Source: Glaciihabitans tibetensis
GTDB lineage: Bacteria > Actinomycetota > Actinomycetes > Actinomycetales > Microbacteriaceae
DNA: 64,000 nucleotides
Direction: 5' to 3'
Assembly (NCBI RefSeq): GCF_003003265.1
Contig: NZ_PVTL01000001.1
Coordinates: 434,001-498,000, forward strand
Part shown: in pieces, positions 48,108 through 55,609 of the stretch
Numbering within the stretch: the stretch's first letter is position 1
Layout: each line of letters starts with the position of its first letter
Notes under the pieces: generated by a model
Told to the model about the DNA's origin: nothing
The model's database searches: none
Seen by the model: the letters and a program-made list of their open reading frames with translations, nothing else
Made by a program: the position numbers and the translations under genes

Positions 48108-48541
48108 GCTGCGGTCTTGTCGCGGATCTGACGCTTTGCCCGCGCGAGCATCGCCGTCATTCCCCGCATCCGCAGAGGGCTGACCGCCTCGGAGAGGCCG
48201 AGATCCTGTGGATAGTCATCGGGAATCGCGAGCACCTGGTCCACGGTGAGGCCGGCCAGGCCCTGCGCGAGGATGGACGCGAAGCCGCGCGTGGTAGGAG
48301 CTTCACGTGGCGCGGTCGCAAACAGGTGCACGATCTGGTTCTCATCGACCTCGAGGAAGATGAACACCGGGGACTGGCACTCTTCCACCCGTTCGAACAG
48401 GTCGGGGTGATCGCGGTACCGCTCCGGCAGCTCGGGCAGGTCAAGGGAAAACTCGAGGAGCAGCTCGAGGCGCGTGCGCACCTCAAGCTCCTGAAAATCC
48501 TCGCGGATCTGCTCCAGCTGTTCTGGTAACGCTTCGCTCAT
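48104..48541 (-). CDS. sufE: SufE family sulfur acceptor
   Basis: 145-residue protein that takes persulfide sulfur from a cysteine desulfurase for Fe-S cluster assembly. The acceptor Cys lies in RVEECQSPVFIF. Other conserved parts are APREAPTTRGFASIL and LRMRGMTAML. It is translationally coupled to the downstream reductase gene and lies just after a rhodanese gene on the same strand, a sulfur-handling neighbourhood. Confidence 0.95.
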   Translation of the reverse strand: MSEALPEQLEQIREDFQELEVRTRLELLLEFSLDLPELPERYRDHPDLFERVEECQSPVFIFLEVDENQIVHLFATAPREAPTTRGFASILAQGLAGLTVDQVLAIPDDYPQDLGLSEAVSPLRMRGMTAMLARAKRQIRDKTAA

Positions 48542-48553
48542 CGGTCATCCCGG

Positions 48554-48581
48554 GGTTCGTGGTTCGTGGTTCGTGGTTTTG
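48554..48581. repeat. Short heptamer array (GGTTCGT)x3 plus degenerate copy
   Basis: Three exact GGTTCGT copies (48554-48574) and GGTTTTG, in the 47-bp gap between sufE and the rhodanese gene. Confidence 0.9.
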
Positions 48582-48588
48582 TCTGGGT

Positions 48589-49488
48589 TCAGCGACCGGG
48601 CACAGCCCCTGGCTCGGTTCCCTTGACGATCGGAACACGCACAGCGCTACCCCACTCGGTCCACGAACCGTCGTAGTTGCGGACTCCCTCAAAGCCGAGC
48701 AGGTGCGTCAGGACAAACCACGTGTGGCTGGAACGCTCGCCGATGCGGCAGTAGGCAATCACGCTATCACCGTCCTTCAGGCCTGCGCCTTCGCGGTAGA
48801 TGTCATTCAGTTCGGCCGCGGAACGGAAGGTACCGTCATCGGCCGCAGCCTTCGCCCAGGGCACGTTCTGCGCGCTGGGGATGTGACCGGCGCGCAGGGC
48901 GCCTTCCTCCGGGTATGCCGGAGCCGTCGTGCGTAAACCGCTGAACTCCTCGGGGGACCGAACATCGATGAGCGGGTTGCCGAGGTGGTCGAGCACGTCG
49001 GACAGGTAGGCCCGGATGGGCGCATCGTTGCGTTGCACGATGGGATAGTCGACGCTCGGGGCGCTCTCGCGGTCGCGGGTCAGCTCGCGCTCTTCTGCGA
49101 CCCACTTGGCGCGCCCGCCGTCGAGCAGTCGCACGTCCTCGTGGCCGAACAGGGTGAAGACCCACAGCGCGTACGCCGCCCACCAGTTGTTCTTGTCGCC
49201 GTAGATGACCACCGTCGTGTCGCGGGTGATGCCCTTCTGCCCGACCAGGGCGGCGAAGGCAGCGCCGTCGATGTAGTCGCGTTCGACCGGGTCGTTCAGG
49301 TCGGTGTGCCAGTCGATCTTGACGGCGCCGGGGATGTGCCCGATCTCGTAGAGCAGCACGTCCTCGTCGGACTCGACGACCACGAGGCCCGGGGTGCCGA
49401 GATGATCCTGCAGCCACTCGGTCGACACCAGCCGCTCGGGGTGCGCGTAGTCAGCAAACCGGCGGGAAGGATCAAGTGGCGCGGTCAT
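48589..49488 (-). CDS. sseA: Thiosulfate sulfurtransferase (rhodanese)
   Basis: 299-residue two-domain rhodanese moving sulfane sulfur to cyanide or thiol acceptors. The N-terminal inactive domain has [17 protein letters not shown]. The C-terminal catalytic domain has [23 protein letters not shown] and the active loop Cys in [16 protein letters not shown] chose the ATG at 49488, which matches the family start; the frame is open 20 codons upstream. It probably shares transcription with sufE. Confidence 0.95.
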   Translation of the reverse strand: MTAPLDPSRRFADYAHPERLVSTEWLQDHLGTPGLVVVESDEDVLLYEIGHIPGAVKIDWHTDLNDPVERDYIDGAAFAALVGQKGITRDTTVVIYGDKNNWWAAYALWVFTLFGHEDVRLLDGGRAKWVAEERELTRDRESAPSVDYPIVQRNDAPIRAYLSDVLDHLGNPLIDVRSPEEFSGLRTTAPAYPEEGALRAGHIPSAQNVPWAKAAADDGTFRSAAELNDIYREGAGLKDGDSVIAYCRIGERSSHTWFVLTHLLGFEGVRNYDGSWTEWGSAVRVPIVKGTEPGAVPGR

Positions 49489-49624
49489 GGGAACCCATTT
49501 CGGTAGAGCGTCTAAGCGGAGGAGAGGTGGATAAGATTTATGCCACACCCGTAATCGAGACTACGAGAGCGGCCAGACAGGCGCTGGGTGGTGGTCAAAC
49601 TCCGACACAAACGCAAGGTTGCGA

Positions 49625-50650
49625 ATGCCAGACCAGTTGCCCCGCGTCTTCGATGCGCTCGTCGATCACAACCCCACGCTGTCCGGCGAAGAGATCATCG
49701 CGCATCTTGTTCCCCCTCGCCAGTTCGAGACCGCAACGTTACAGTCTTACCGGCCGGATCCGAGTTACGCCTCGCAGGCGGAGGCCGTTGCGGCAGTGAC
49801 GACCTTTACCGGCGCGTGGACCGCTCCGCGCGGAGGATTCTTCTCTCGACGAAAGGCACCGGCCGCACTTCCCGGGCTGTACCTCGACGGGGGTTTCGGC
49901 GTCGGGAAGACTCACCTTCTCGCGGCCCTCTGGCACGCCGCCCCTGGTCGGAAGTATTTCGGTACCTTCATCGAGTACACGGCCCTCGTCGGCGCGCTCG
50001 GCTATGCACCGGCGGTGAACCTGCTGCACGGGGCATCCCTCATCTGCATCGATGAATTTGAGCTGGATGATCCGGGGGACACTCGCTTGATGTCCCGACT
50101 TCTCTCCGAGCTCGTCGCATCCGGCACTCGCATCGCGGCGACCTCCAACACGCCCCCGAACGCCCTGGGGGAGGGGCGGTTCGCAGCCCAGGACTTCCTG
50201 CGCGAAATCGACGCGCTCGCCGCGAAGTTCGAGACCATCCGCATCGATGGGCTCGACTACCGCAGGCGCGATGTGGAGGGGCACGCGGTCGCAGTCACGG
50301 ACGACGAGCTGGAACGGGCGCTCGCGGCGGAGACGGGCACGGTGACCGTGGATGAGTTCGACGGCATCCTCGAGCACCTCTCCCGGGTGCATCCGTCGCG
50401 CTACGTGCGGCTGGTCGAGTCGGTCGACACGGTGGCGCTTCGCAACGTGCACCCGTTCAGTCATCAAACCGACGCCCTCAGGTTCGTCGCCTTCGTCGAC
50501 CGCCTTTACGACGACCAGGTGCGGGTGCTTGCTACGGGAACGCCGCTCGACCAGGTGTTCCCGGAGGAGATGCTTGCCGGCGGTTACCGCAAAAAGTATC
50601 TTCGTGCGATCTCCCGGCTGGTAGCTCTGACCGCGGGCGAAGGCGTCTAG
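49625..50650 (+). CDS. zapE: Cell division ATPase ZapE (AFG1-like)
   Basis: 341-residue P-loop ATPase of the ZapE/AFG1 family. In E. coli ZapE acts at the Z-ring; AFG1 helps degrade mitochondrial proteins. Walker A is GGFGVGKTHLLAALWH, Walker B is LICIDEFELDDPGDT, and a sensor-like stretch IAATSNTPPNALGEG and RYVRLVESVDTVALRNV follow. The ATG is 6 nt after AAGG. Confidence 0.92.
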   Translation: MPDQLPRVFDALVDHNPTLSGEEIIAHLVPPRQFETATLQSYRPDPSYASQAEAVAAVTTFTGAWTAPRGGFFSRRKAPAALPGLYLDGGFGVGKTHLLAALWHAAPGRKYFGTFIEYTALVGALGYAPAVNLLHGASLICIDEFELDDPGDTRLMSRLLSELVASGTRIAATSNTPPNALGEGRFAAQDFLREIDALAAKFETIRIDGLDYRRRDVEGHAVAVTDDELERALAAETGTVTVDEFDGILEHLSRVHPSRYVRLVESVDTVALRNVHPFSHQTDALRFVAFVDRLYDDQVRVLATGTPLDQVFPEEMLAGGYRKKYLRAISRLVALTAGEGV

Positions 50651-50747
50651 CCTTTCGCCCCTTGTAGACGGGCGAGGGGGCATTCGGGCCCTCTGGCAGC
50701 AAATGCGGGGCCATCCGAAACATGATGTTTACAAACGGGCAAGCCAC

Positions 50748-50763
50748 GTAACGTCCCCGAAAC
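50748..50763 (+). promoter_or_regulatory. GlnR-like half box upstream of amt
   Basis: GTAAC-n6-GAAAC, 124 bp before the amt ATG. A second GTAAC lies at 50781, in phase (33 bp = three 11-bp steps), but the positions between do not match. Together with the glnA1 box it suggests nitrogen control of amt. Confidence 0.55.
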
Positions 50764-50886
50764 ACGCAAACGCACCCGACGTAACGTCGACGGCCCAAAC
50801 TGGCTGCTGTACCGCGCGACCCGGCCTCTCTGCGGAGTGCGACCACCCGACGGTGCATCCTTTGCAAACGTAAGAGAGGTATCACA

Positions 50887-52152
50887 ATGGATCAAGGCAA
50901 CACAGCCTTCCTTCTCATCTGCGCGGCCCTCGTCCTGCTCATGACACCCGGCCTGGCGTTCTTCTATGGAGGACTCGTCAAGGCCAAGAGCGTTATCAGC
51001 ATGATGATGATGAGCTTCGGAGCGATGGGACTCATTGGAGTCCTGTGGGTTCTGTACGGCTACGCGATCGCCTTCGCGAACGACGGCGTCGGTAACTTCG
51101 TCGGAATCGACGGCATCATTGGAATCGACCTCAACGAGCTCGGCCTCAACGGCGTATTCGCCGAGGCGTCCGACCCGGGTGGAGCTTTCCCGCTGATCGC
51201 GTTCGCGGCCTTCCAGGCGACCTTCGCGATCATCACCGTTGCGCTGATCTCCGGTGCAATCGCTGACCGCGCGAAGTTCGGTGCATGGATGGTCTTCGCG
51301 GGCGTCTGGTCCACCGTGGTCTACTTCCCCGTCGCCAGCTGGGTCTTCAACTTCACCCTCGCCGATGGTGCCGTTGTCGATGGCGGATTCATCGCCTACA
51401 ACTGGGGTGTTATCGACTTCGCGGGTGGAACTGCCGTACACATCAACGCCGGTGCTGCTGCGCTGGCGCTGGCATTTGTGCTCGGAAAGCGCGTGGGCTT
51501 CGCAAAGGGTGCCTACGTGCCGCACAACCCGCCGTTCGTACTCCTCGGTGCTGGCCTGCTCTGGTTCGGATGGTTCGGATTCAACGCCGGTTCCGAGCTC
51601 GCCGCTGACGGCGTTGCCGCTATCGCGTTCCTCAACACGATCGCCGCTCCCGCCGCCGCCATCCTCGGCTGGCTCATCATCGAGAAGATCCGCGACGGCA
51701 AGCCCACCTCGGTGGGTGCCGCATCCGGTGCTGTTGCCGGGCTCGTTGCCATCACCCCCGCCTGCGCCGTCCTGTCGCCGTTCTGGGCGATCGTGCTCGG
51801 ACTACTCGCCGGCATCGTCTGCGCCCTGGCGATCAACCTGAAGTTCAAGCTTGGATTCGACGACTCGCTCGACGTTGTGGGCATCCACCTCGTCGGTGGC
51901 CTCCTCGGAACGCTCTACATCGGCTTCCTCGGTGAGGGCGTTGGCCTCTTCTTCGGAAACGGTGCGAGCCAGCTTCTTGTGCAGGCCGGTTCTGCCGCTG
52001 TTGTCCTCGTTTACTCGTTCGTTCTGTCCTACATCATCGCGTTTATCATCCAGAAGACCATGGGCTTCCGGATCACAAACGAGGACGAAATCGCCGGAGT
52101 CGACACAGTCGTTCACGGCGAAGAGGGCTACGTCCTCGCGGACGTGAAGTAA
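50887..52152 (+). CDS. amt: Ammonium transporter (Amt)
   Basis: Channel-like ammonium uptake protein, 421 aa with about 11 membrane helices. It shows the family N-terminus MTPGLAFFYGGLVKAKSV, twin pore His185 in AVHINAG and His334 in VVGIHLVGG, and the signature region around DFAGGTAVHINAGAAALAL. The ribosome site AGAGAGGT precedes the ATG. A GlnR-like half box lies upstream and a strong hairpin follows. Unlike many actinobacteria, no glnK or glnD follows; the next gene is a diverged Amt-like paralogue. Confidence 0.97.
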   Translation: MDQGNTAFLLICAALVLLMTPGLAFFYGGLVKAKSVISMMMMSFGAMGLIGVLWVLYGYAIAFANDGVGNFVGIDGIIGIDLNELGLNGVFAEASDPGGAFPLIAFAAFQATFAIITVALISGAIADRAKFGAWMVFAGVWSTVVYFPVASWVFNFTLADGAVVDGGFIAYNWGVIDFAGGTAVHINAGAAALALAFVLGKRVGFAKGAYVPHNPPFVLLGAGLLWFGWFGFNAGSELAADGVAAIAFLNTIAAPAAAILGWLIIEKIRDGKPTSVGAASGAVAGLVAITPACAVLSPFWAIVLGLLAGIVCALAINLKFKLGFDDSLDVVGIHLVGGLLGTLYIGFLGEGVGLFFGNGASQLLVQAGSAAVVLVYSFVLSYIIAFIIQKTMGFRITNEDEIAGVDTVVHGEEGYVLADVK

Positions 52153-52182
52153 CCTCTGTAATATCTGCTGATTGCCGGTGAG

Positions 52183-52211
52183 GGGCGTCGTCCGAAAGGA
52201 CGGCGCCCTTT
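52183..52211 (+). terminator. Terminator after amt
   Basis: 11-bp arms GGGCGTCGTCC and GGACGGCGCCC (one G-U pair) around a GAAA tetraloop, followed by TTT. Confidence 0.8.
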
Positions 52212-52250
52212 ACCTGTGTACCCCGGGTCTTCCGGCGAAAGGGTGGTTCC

Positions 52251-53354
52251 ATGCCTGTTCTCGCCGCCCTCGCATGGCTGGCGTGCATCACCGCTCTTGC
52301 GGTGCTCTACCGCGCGCAGCTCTCTTCCCCGGCGCGCGTGCGCGGGGGCCGCGACGACCTCCGCTCCATTGTCGTGCCGTGCGTCGTCAGCGCGGTCGTG
52401 TGGGTGGCAGTGAGCGTTGGGGTCACCGGACCGACGGCGTCCCCACTGCGGTGGCCTGTGGCGGCCCTCGCTGCTTTGGCGGGCCTATTGATTGTGGTCG
52501 GGGCGCGGGGGTTGAGCGCAAGCAAACCCGGCATGGCTCTTTACGGCGGACTGTGGAGCGCCCTGGTGTTTTCGCCGGCGGCCATTCTTGTCTTCTATCC
52601 CGCGACGTTCGGGGTATCGATTGCCGCCGGTGTCTGGGATCTCGGCGGCGCCCTGCCGGTGCACGTTGCCGCTGGCGCCGCGGCCCTCGCCCTGCAACGA
52701 CGTCAGCGTCGGGCCGGAGAAAGGCCCCTCGGCGAAAGTCCGCGCGCGATCACCACGCTGGTGGCCCTCGCAGTTCTCTGGGTGTGCTGGCTGACCGCGC
52801 TCGTCGGTATGGACATGGCCATCGATCGGGCAACTCCCACGATCGTGCTGAACGGGATGTTGGTCCCGGTGGCCTCGGTGAGCGGCTGGTTGATCGTGGT
52901 CCGAATTCGTCGTCGGAGAACCACCCTGGCTAACGCCGGAGGGGGACTGGTGGCCGGGTTGGTCGCGGCCACCGCAGTCGGCGGTTCGCTTGGAGCGGTC
53001 TGGGCCGTCGCTCTCGGCCTCGTCGTGGGAGTCGCCTGCGCCTCTGGCTCAGCCCGATCGGATGGACTCGCGAGCTCCGGCGCCGGACTGGGCGCAACGC
53101 ACCTCACTGCCGCCGCGATCGGGCTCGTCTGGGTCGGTTTATTCGGCGACGGGGGAGGCTTCATTTACACGGGGCAGTTCAGCACAGTGCAGGTTCAGAT
53201 CGCGGCGGCGGTCGCAGTGGCTGGGTGGGGATACGGCGTGACCGTGGCGCTCTCGCCGATGCTTCGGCGGCGATTCAGTCGCGGCGACATCCGCCACACA
53301 AGTCCTGACGCACCCGCACAAGGCACTTTTGGAGGGCAGACGCCACCCCGTTGA
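52251..53354 (+). CDS. Diverged Amt-like membrane protein
   Basis: 367-residue polytopic protein related to the Amt in front of it but shorter and much changed. It keeps both pore-type histidines: His138 in LPVHVAAGAAALAL (Amt: AVHINAGAAALAL) and His284 in GATHLTAAAIGLVWVGLFG. It also keeps GWLIVVRIR-, GGGLVAGLVA- and WAVALGLVVG-like stretches. It has lost the N-terminal PGLAFFYGG signature and much of the extracellular loop before the first His. ATG with GAAAGGG upstream. The amt terminator separates the two genes. It could be a sensor, a different solute channel or a decaying duplicate. Confidence 0.75.
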   Translation: MPVLAALAWLACITALAVLYRAQLSSPARVRGGRDDLRSIVVPCVVSAVVWVAVSVGVTGPTASPLRWPVAALAALAGLLIVVGARGLSASKPGMALYGGLWSALVFSPAAILVFYPATFGVSIAAGVWDLGGALPVHVAAGAAALALQRRQRRAGERPLGESPRAITTLVALAVLWVCWLTALVGMDMAIDRATPTIVLNGMLVPVASVSGWLIVVRIRRRRTTLANAGGGLVAGLVAATAVGGSLGAVWAVALGLVVGVACASGSARSDGLASSGAGLGATHLTAAAIGLVWVGLFGDGGGFIYTGQFSTVQVQIAAAVAVAGWGYGVTVALSPMLRRRFSRGDIRHTSPDAPAQGTFGGQTPPR

Positions 53355-53431
53355 GATATTTGGTGTGCGATCTAGGCTCATCTGAACGGTTCCCTGTTTC
53401 GTGGGGAAGCGAGCGATCAAGGAGGATCACC

Positions 53432-54652
53432 GTGGCAGGAAACAGAGCAGTTGCCTACAAGGGCCCGGGCAAGGTCGAAGTCATCGACATCGACTACCCC
53501 ACGTTCGAACTCAAGGACGGTCCGGGGGTGAACCCCGCAAACGTCGGACGCAAGGTGCCCCACGGCGCCATCTTGAAAACAGTCGCGACCAATATCTGTG
53601 GTTCCGACCAACACATGGTGCGCGGACGCACCACCGCCCCGTCGGACCTCGTGCTTGGACACGAGATCACCGGCGAAGTCGTCGAGGTCGGTCCCGGCGT
53701 CGAATTCATCAAGGTTGGCGACCTGGTTTCTGTGCCGTTCAACATCTCATGTGGACGGTGTCGCAACTGTAAGGAACGCAAGACGGGCATTTGCCTCAAC
53801 GTCAATCCTGACCGGCCGGGCAGCGCCTACGGGTATGTCGACATGGGCGGCTGGGTCGGCGGGCAGGCCGAGTATGTACTGGTTCCCTACGCCGACTGGA
53901 ACCTCCTGAAGTTCCCGGATCGTGACCAGGCACTCGAGAAGATCCTCGATCTGGCCATGCTCTCCGACATTTTCCCGACCGGATTCCACGGGGCGGTCAC
54001 CGCCGGTGTGGGTGTGGGATCGACCGTGTACATCGCTGGTGCTGGCCCTGTCGGGCTCGCGGCAGCCACCGGAGCCATGTTGTTGGGCGCGGCCGCGGTG
54101 ATCGTCGGCGACATGAACGCCGACCGTCTGGCGCAGGCCCGCAGCTTCGGCTGCGAGACTGTCGACCTCACCAAGGGCGAGCCGGCCGATCAGATTGAGC
54201 AGATCCTGGGCGTTCCCGAGGTTGACTGTGCAGTGGATGCCGTCGGATTCGAAGCAAAGGGTCATGGTTCGCACGCGGGAGAAGAGGCGCCCGCGACGGT
54301 GCTGAACTCGCTGATGGACATCACCGCGGCGGGCGGCGCCCTCGGAATTCCGGGCCTGTACGTCACCGGGGACCCGGGCGGAATCGATGCGGCGGCCCAG
54401 AAGGGGTCGCTCTCCCTCAGCCTCGGCACCGGGTGGGCGAAGTCGCTGTCCTTTACGACGGGTCAGTGCCCCGTGATGAAGTACAACCGCAGCCTGATGA
54501 TGGCGATCCTGGGCGACAAGGCGCACATCGCGAAGAACGTCAATGCGAAGGCGATCGGCATCGACGACGCGCCTCGGGGATACGCCGAGTTCGACGCGGG
54601 TGCCGCCACGAAGTACGTCCTGAACCCCAACGGTTACCTCGACAACCTGTAA
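53432..54652 (+). CDS. fdhA: Zinc-type alcohol dehydrogenase, glutathione-independent formaldehyde dehydrogenase group
   Basis: 406-residue medium-chain dehydrogenase close to Pseudomonas FdhA, which oxidises formaldehyde with NAD without glutathione. Catalytic zinc site: Cys in ATNICGSDQHM and GHEITGEV. Structural zinc: Cys-x2-Cys-x2-Cys in SCGRCRNCKERKTGIC. NAD motif: YIAGAGPVGLAAATG. The GTG at 53432 has GGAGGA 5 nt upstream; longer in-frame starts are not supported. Single gene, possibly detoxifying aldehydes. Confidence 0.92.
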   Translation: MAGNRAVAYKGPGKVEVIDIDYPTFELKDGPGVNPANVGRKVPHGAILKTVATNICGSDQHMVRGRTTAPSDLVLGHEITGEVVEVGPGVEFIKVGDLVSVPFNISCGRCRNCKERKTGICLNVNPDRPGSAYGYVDMGGWVGGQAEYVLVPYADWNLLKFPDRDQALEKILDLAMLSDIFPTGFHGAVTAGVGVGSTVYIAGAGPVGLAAATGAMLLGAAAVIVGDMNADRLAQARSFGCETVDLTKGEPADQIEQILGVPEVDCAVDAVGFEAKGHGSHAGEEAPATVLNSLMDITAAGGALGIPGLYVTGDPGGIDAAAQKGSLSLSLGTGWAKSLSFTTGQCPVMKYNRSLMMAILGDKAHIAKNVNAKAIGIDDAPRGYAEFDAGAATKYVLNPNGYLDNL

Positions 54653-54763
54653 GTGACGTCGACCCAGGTTAGCTAATTCAGGTCTCGAAACCGGCAACCT
54701 TACGAGCTCACTGCTGCAAGGCATCAGCGGCTCGCGCGGACCGGGCTCCCGAGGCCGCAATGT

Positions 54764-54808
54764 CCGTTTCCCCGGCTGGAGTGTGGTGGCTGTGAGCCGG
54801 GGAAACGG
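54764..54808. other. 14-bp perfect inverted repeat after the dehydrogenase gene
   Basis: CCGTTTCCCCGGCT (54764-54777) pairs with its exact complement at 54795-54808 across 17 nt. It lies about 110 bp after fdhA and has no T-run. It may be a terminator or an operator before mobA. The rest of the 268-bp gap shows nothing else I can name. Confidence 0.6.
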
Positions 54809-54908
54809 TCATGACGGCACAGGGGCGGAGCGGGCGATGGTGCCGCTCCGCTTCCCCTTGGCTCGACAGAACCGTCCAAGCACCCGCCGAGATGCTCCGA
54901 TTGTCTCG

Positions 54909-54914
54909 TACTCT
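54909..54914 (+). promoter_or_regulatory. -10-like hexamer TACTCT, mobA
   Basis: TANNNT hexamer ending 6 nt before the mobA ATG. Confidence 0.45.
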
Positions 54915-54920
54915 GGGCGC

Positions 54921-55568
54921 ATGCAGGTTGATGCCATCATTCTGGCCGGGGGGCGGTCCTCCCGACTCGGCGGCGAGCCCAAGGGGGGGCTGCTGCTCGA
55001 CGGAGAGAGCCTTTTGCAACGCACCCTTGCCGCCGCGGTCTCAGCTGCCTCGTGCCGCACCGTGGTCGTGGTGGGTGACGAGCCGCCCGCGGCGCAGGCG
55101 CAGCGTGTCAGGGACGTCATATACGCTCGCGAGAGCCCCAACTTCGGCGGACCGGCATCTGCGATCGGAGCAGGCATGGCCGCGGCGCGGTCGACTGCCC
55201 GGGCAGGGATGGTCGCCGACTCCGACTTCACGCTAGTGCTTGCGTGCGACATGCCCGACATCGCCGCCGCTGTGGAGACGCTCATCGGTGCCGGTGCGGC
55301 CGCGGACGATGTGCTCGACGGGTTCATCGGCGTCGACGTCGCTGGCCACGACCAGTACCTCGCCGCGCTCTATCGAACAGCATCACTGAGCCGGGCCGTC
55401 AACCGGTGCGAGTCGGCTGCCGACCCCACCGCTTCCGGCCTCATGGGACTCTCCGTGCGCGCGCTTGTCGCGGATCTTGCTCTCGTTCGGGTGTCGGTTC
55501 CGGCAGGATCAACCGCGGATATCGATACCTGGGATGATGTCGATCGCCGCGGGATAAGACGTCCTTAG
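54921..55568 (+). CDS. mobA: Molybdenum cofactor guanylyltransferase-like (MobA)
   Basis: 215-residue nucleotidyltransferase. MobA attaches GMP to molybdopterin; related enzymes use CTP. The N-terminus VDAIILAGGRSSRLGGEPKG gives the GTP-binding loop and the Lys, and VLACDMPDI carries the Mg-binding Asp. The C-terminus has DIDTWDDVDRR. The ATG at 54921 is where homology begins; in-frame codons upstream are not family-like. It is 6 nt after TACTCT. Confidence 0.9.
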   Translation: MQVDAIILAGGRSSRLGGEPKGGLLLDGESLLQRTLAAAVSAASCRTVVVVGDEPPAAQAQRVRDVIYARESPNFGGPASAIGAGMAAARSTARAGMVADSDFTLVLACDMPDIAAAVETLIGAGAAADDVLDGFIGVDVAGHDQYLAALYRTASLSRAVNRCESAADPTASGLMGLSVRALVADLALVRVSVPAGSTADIDTWDDVDRRGIRRP

Positions 55569-55609
55569 TGCTGCGGCGACGTCGTCCGGAGACGTAGGGG
55601 ACGGTGCGT

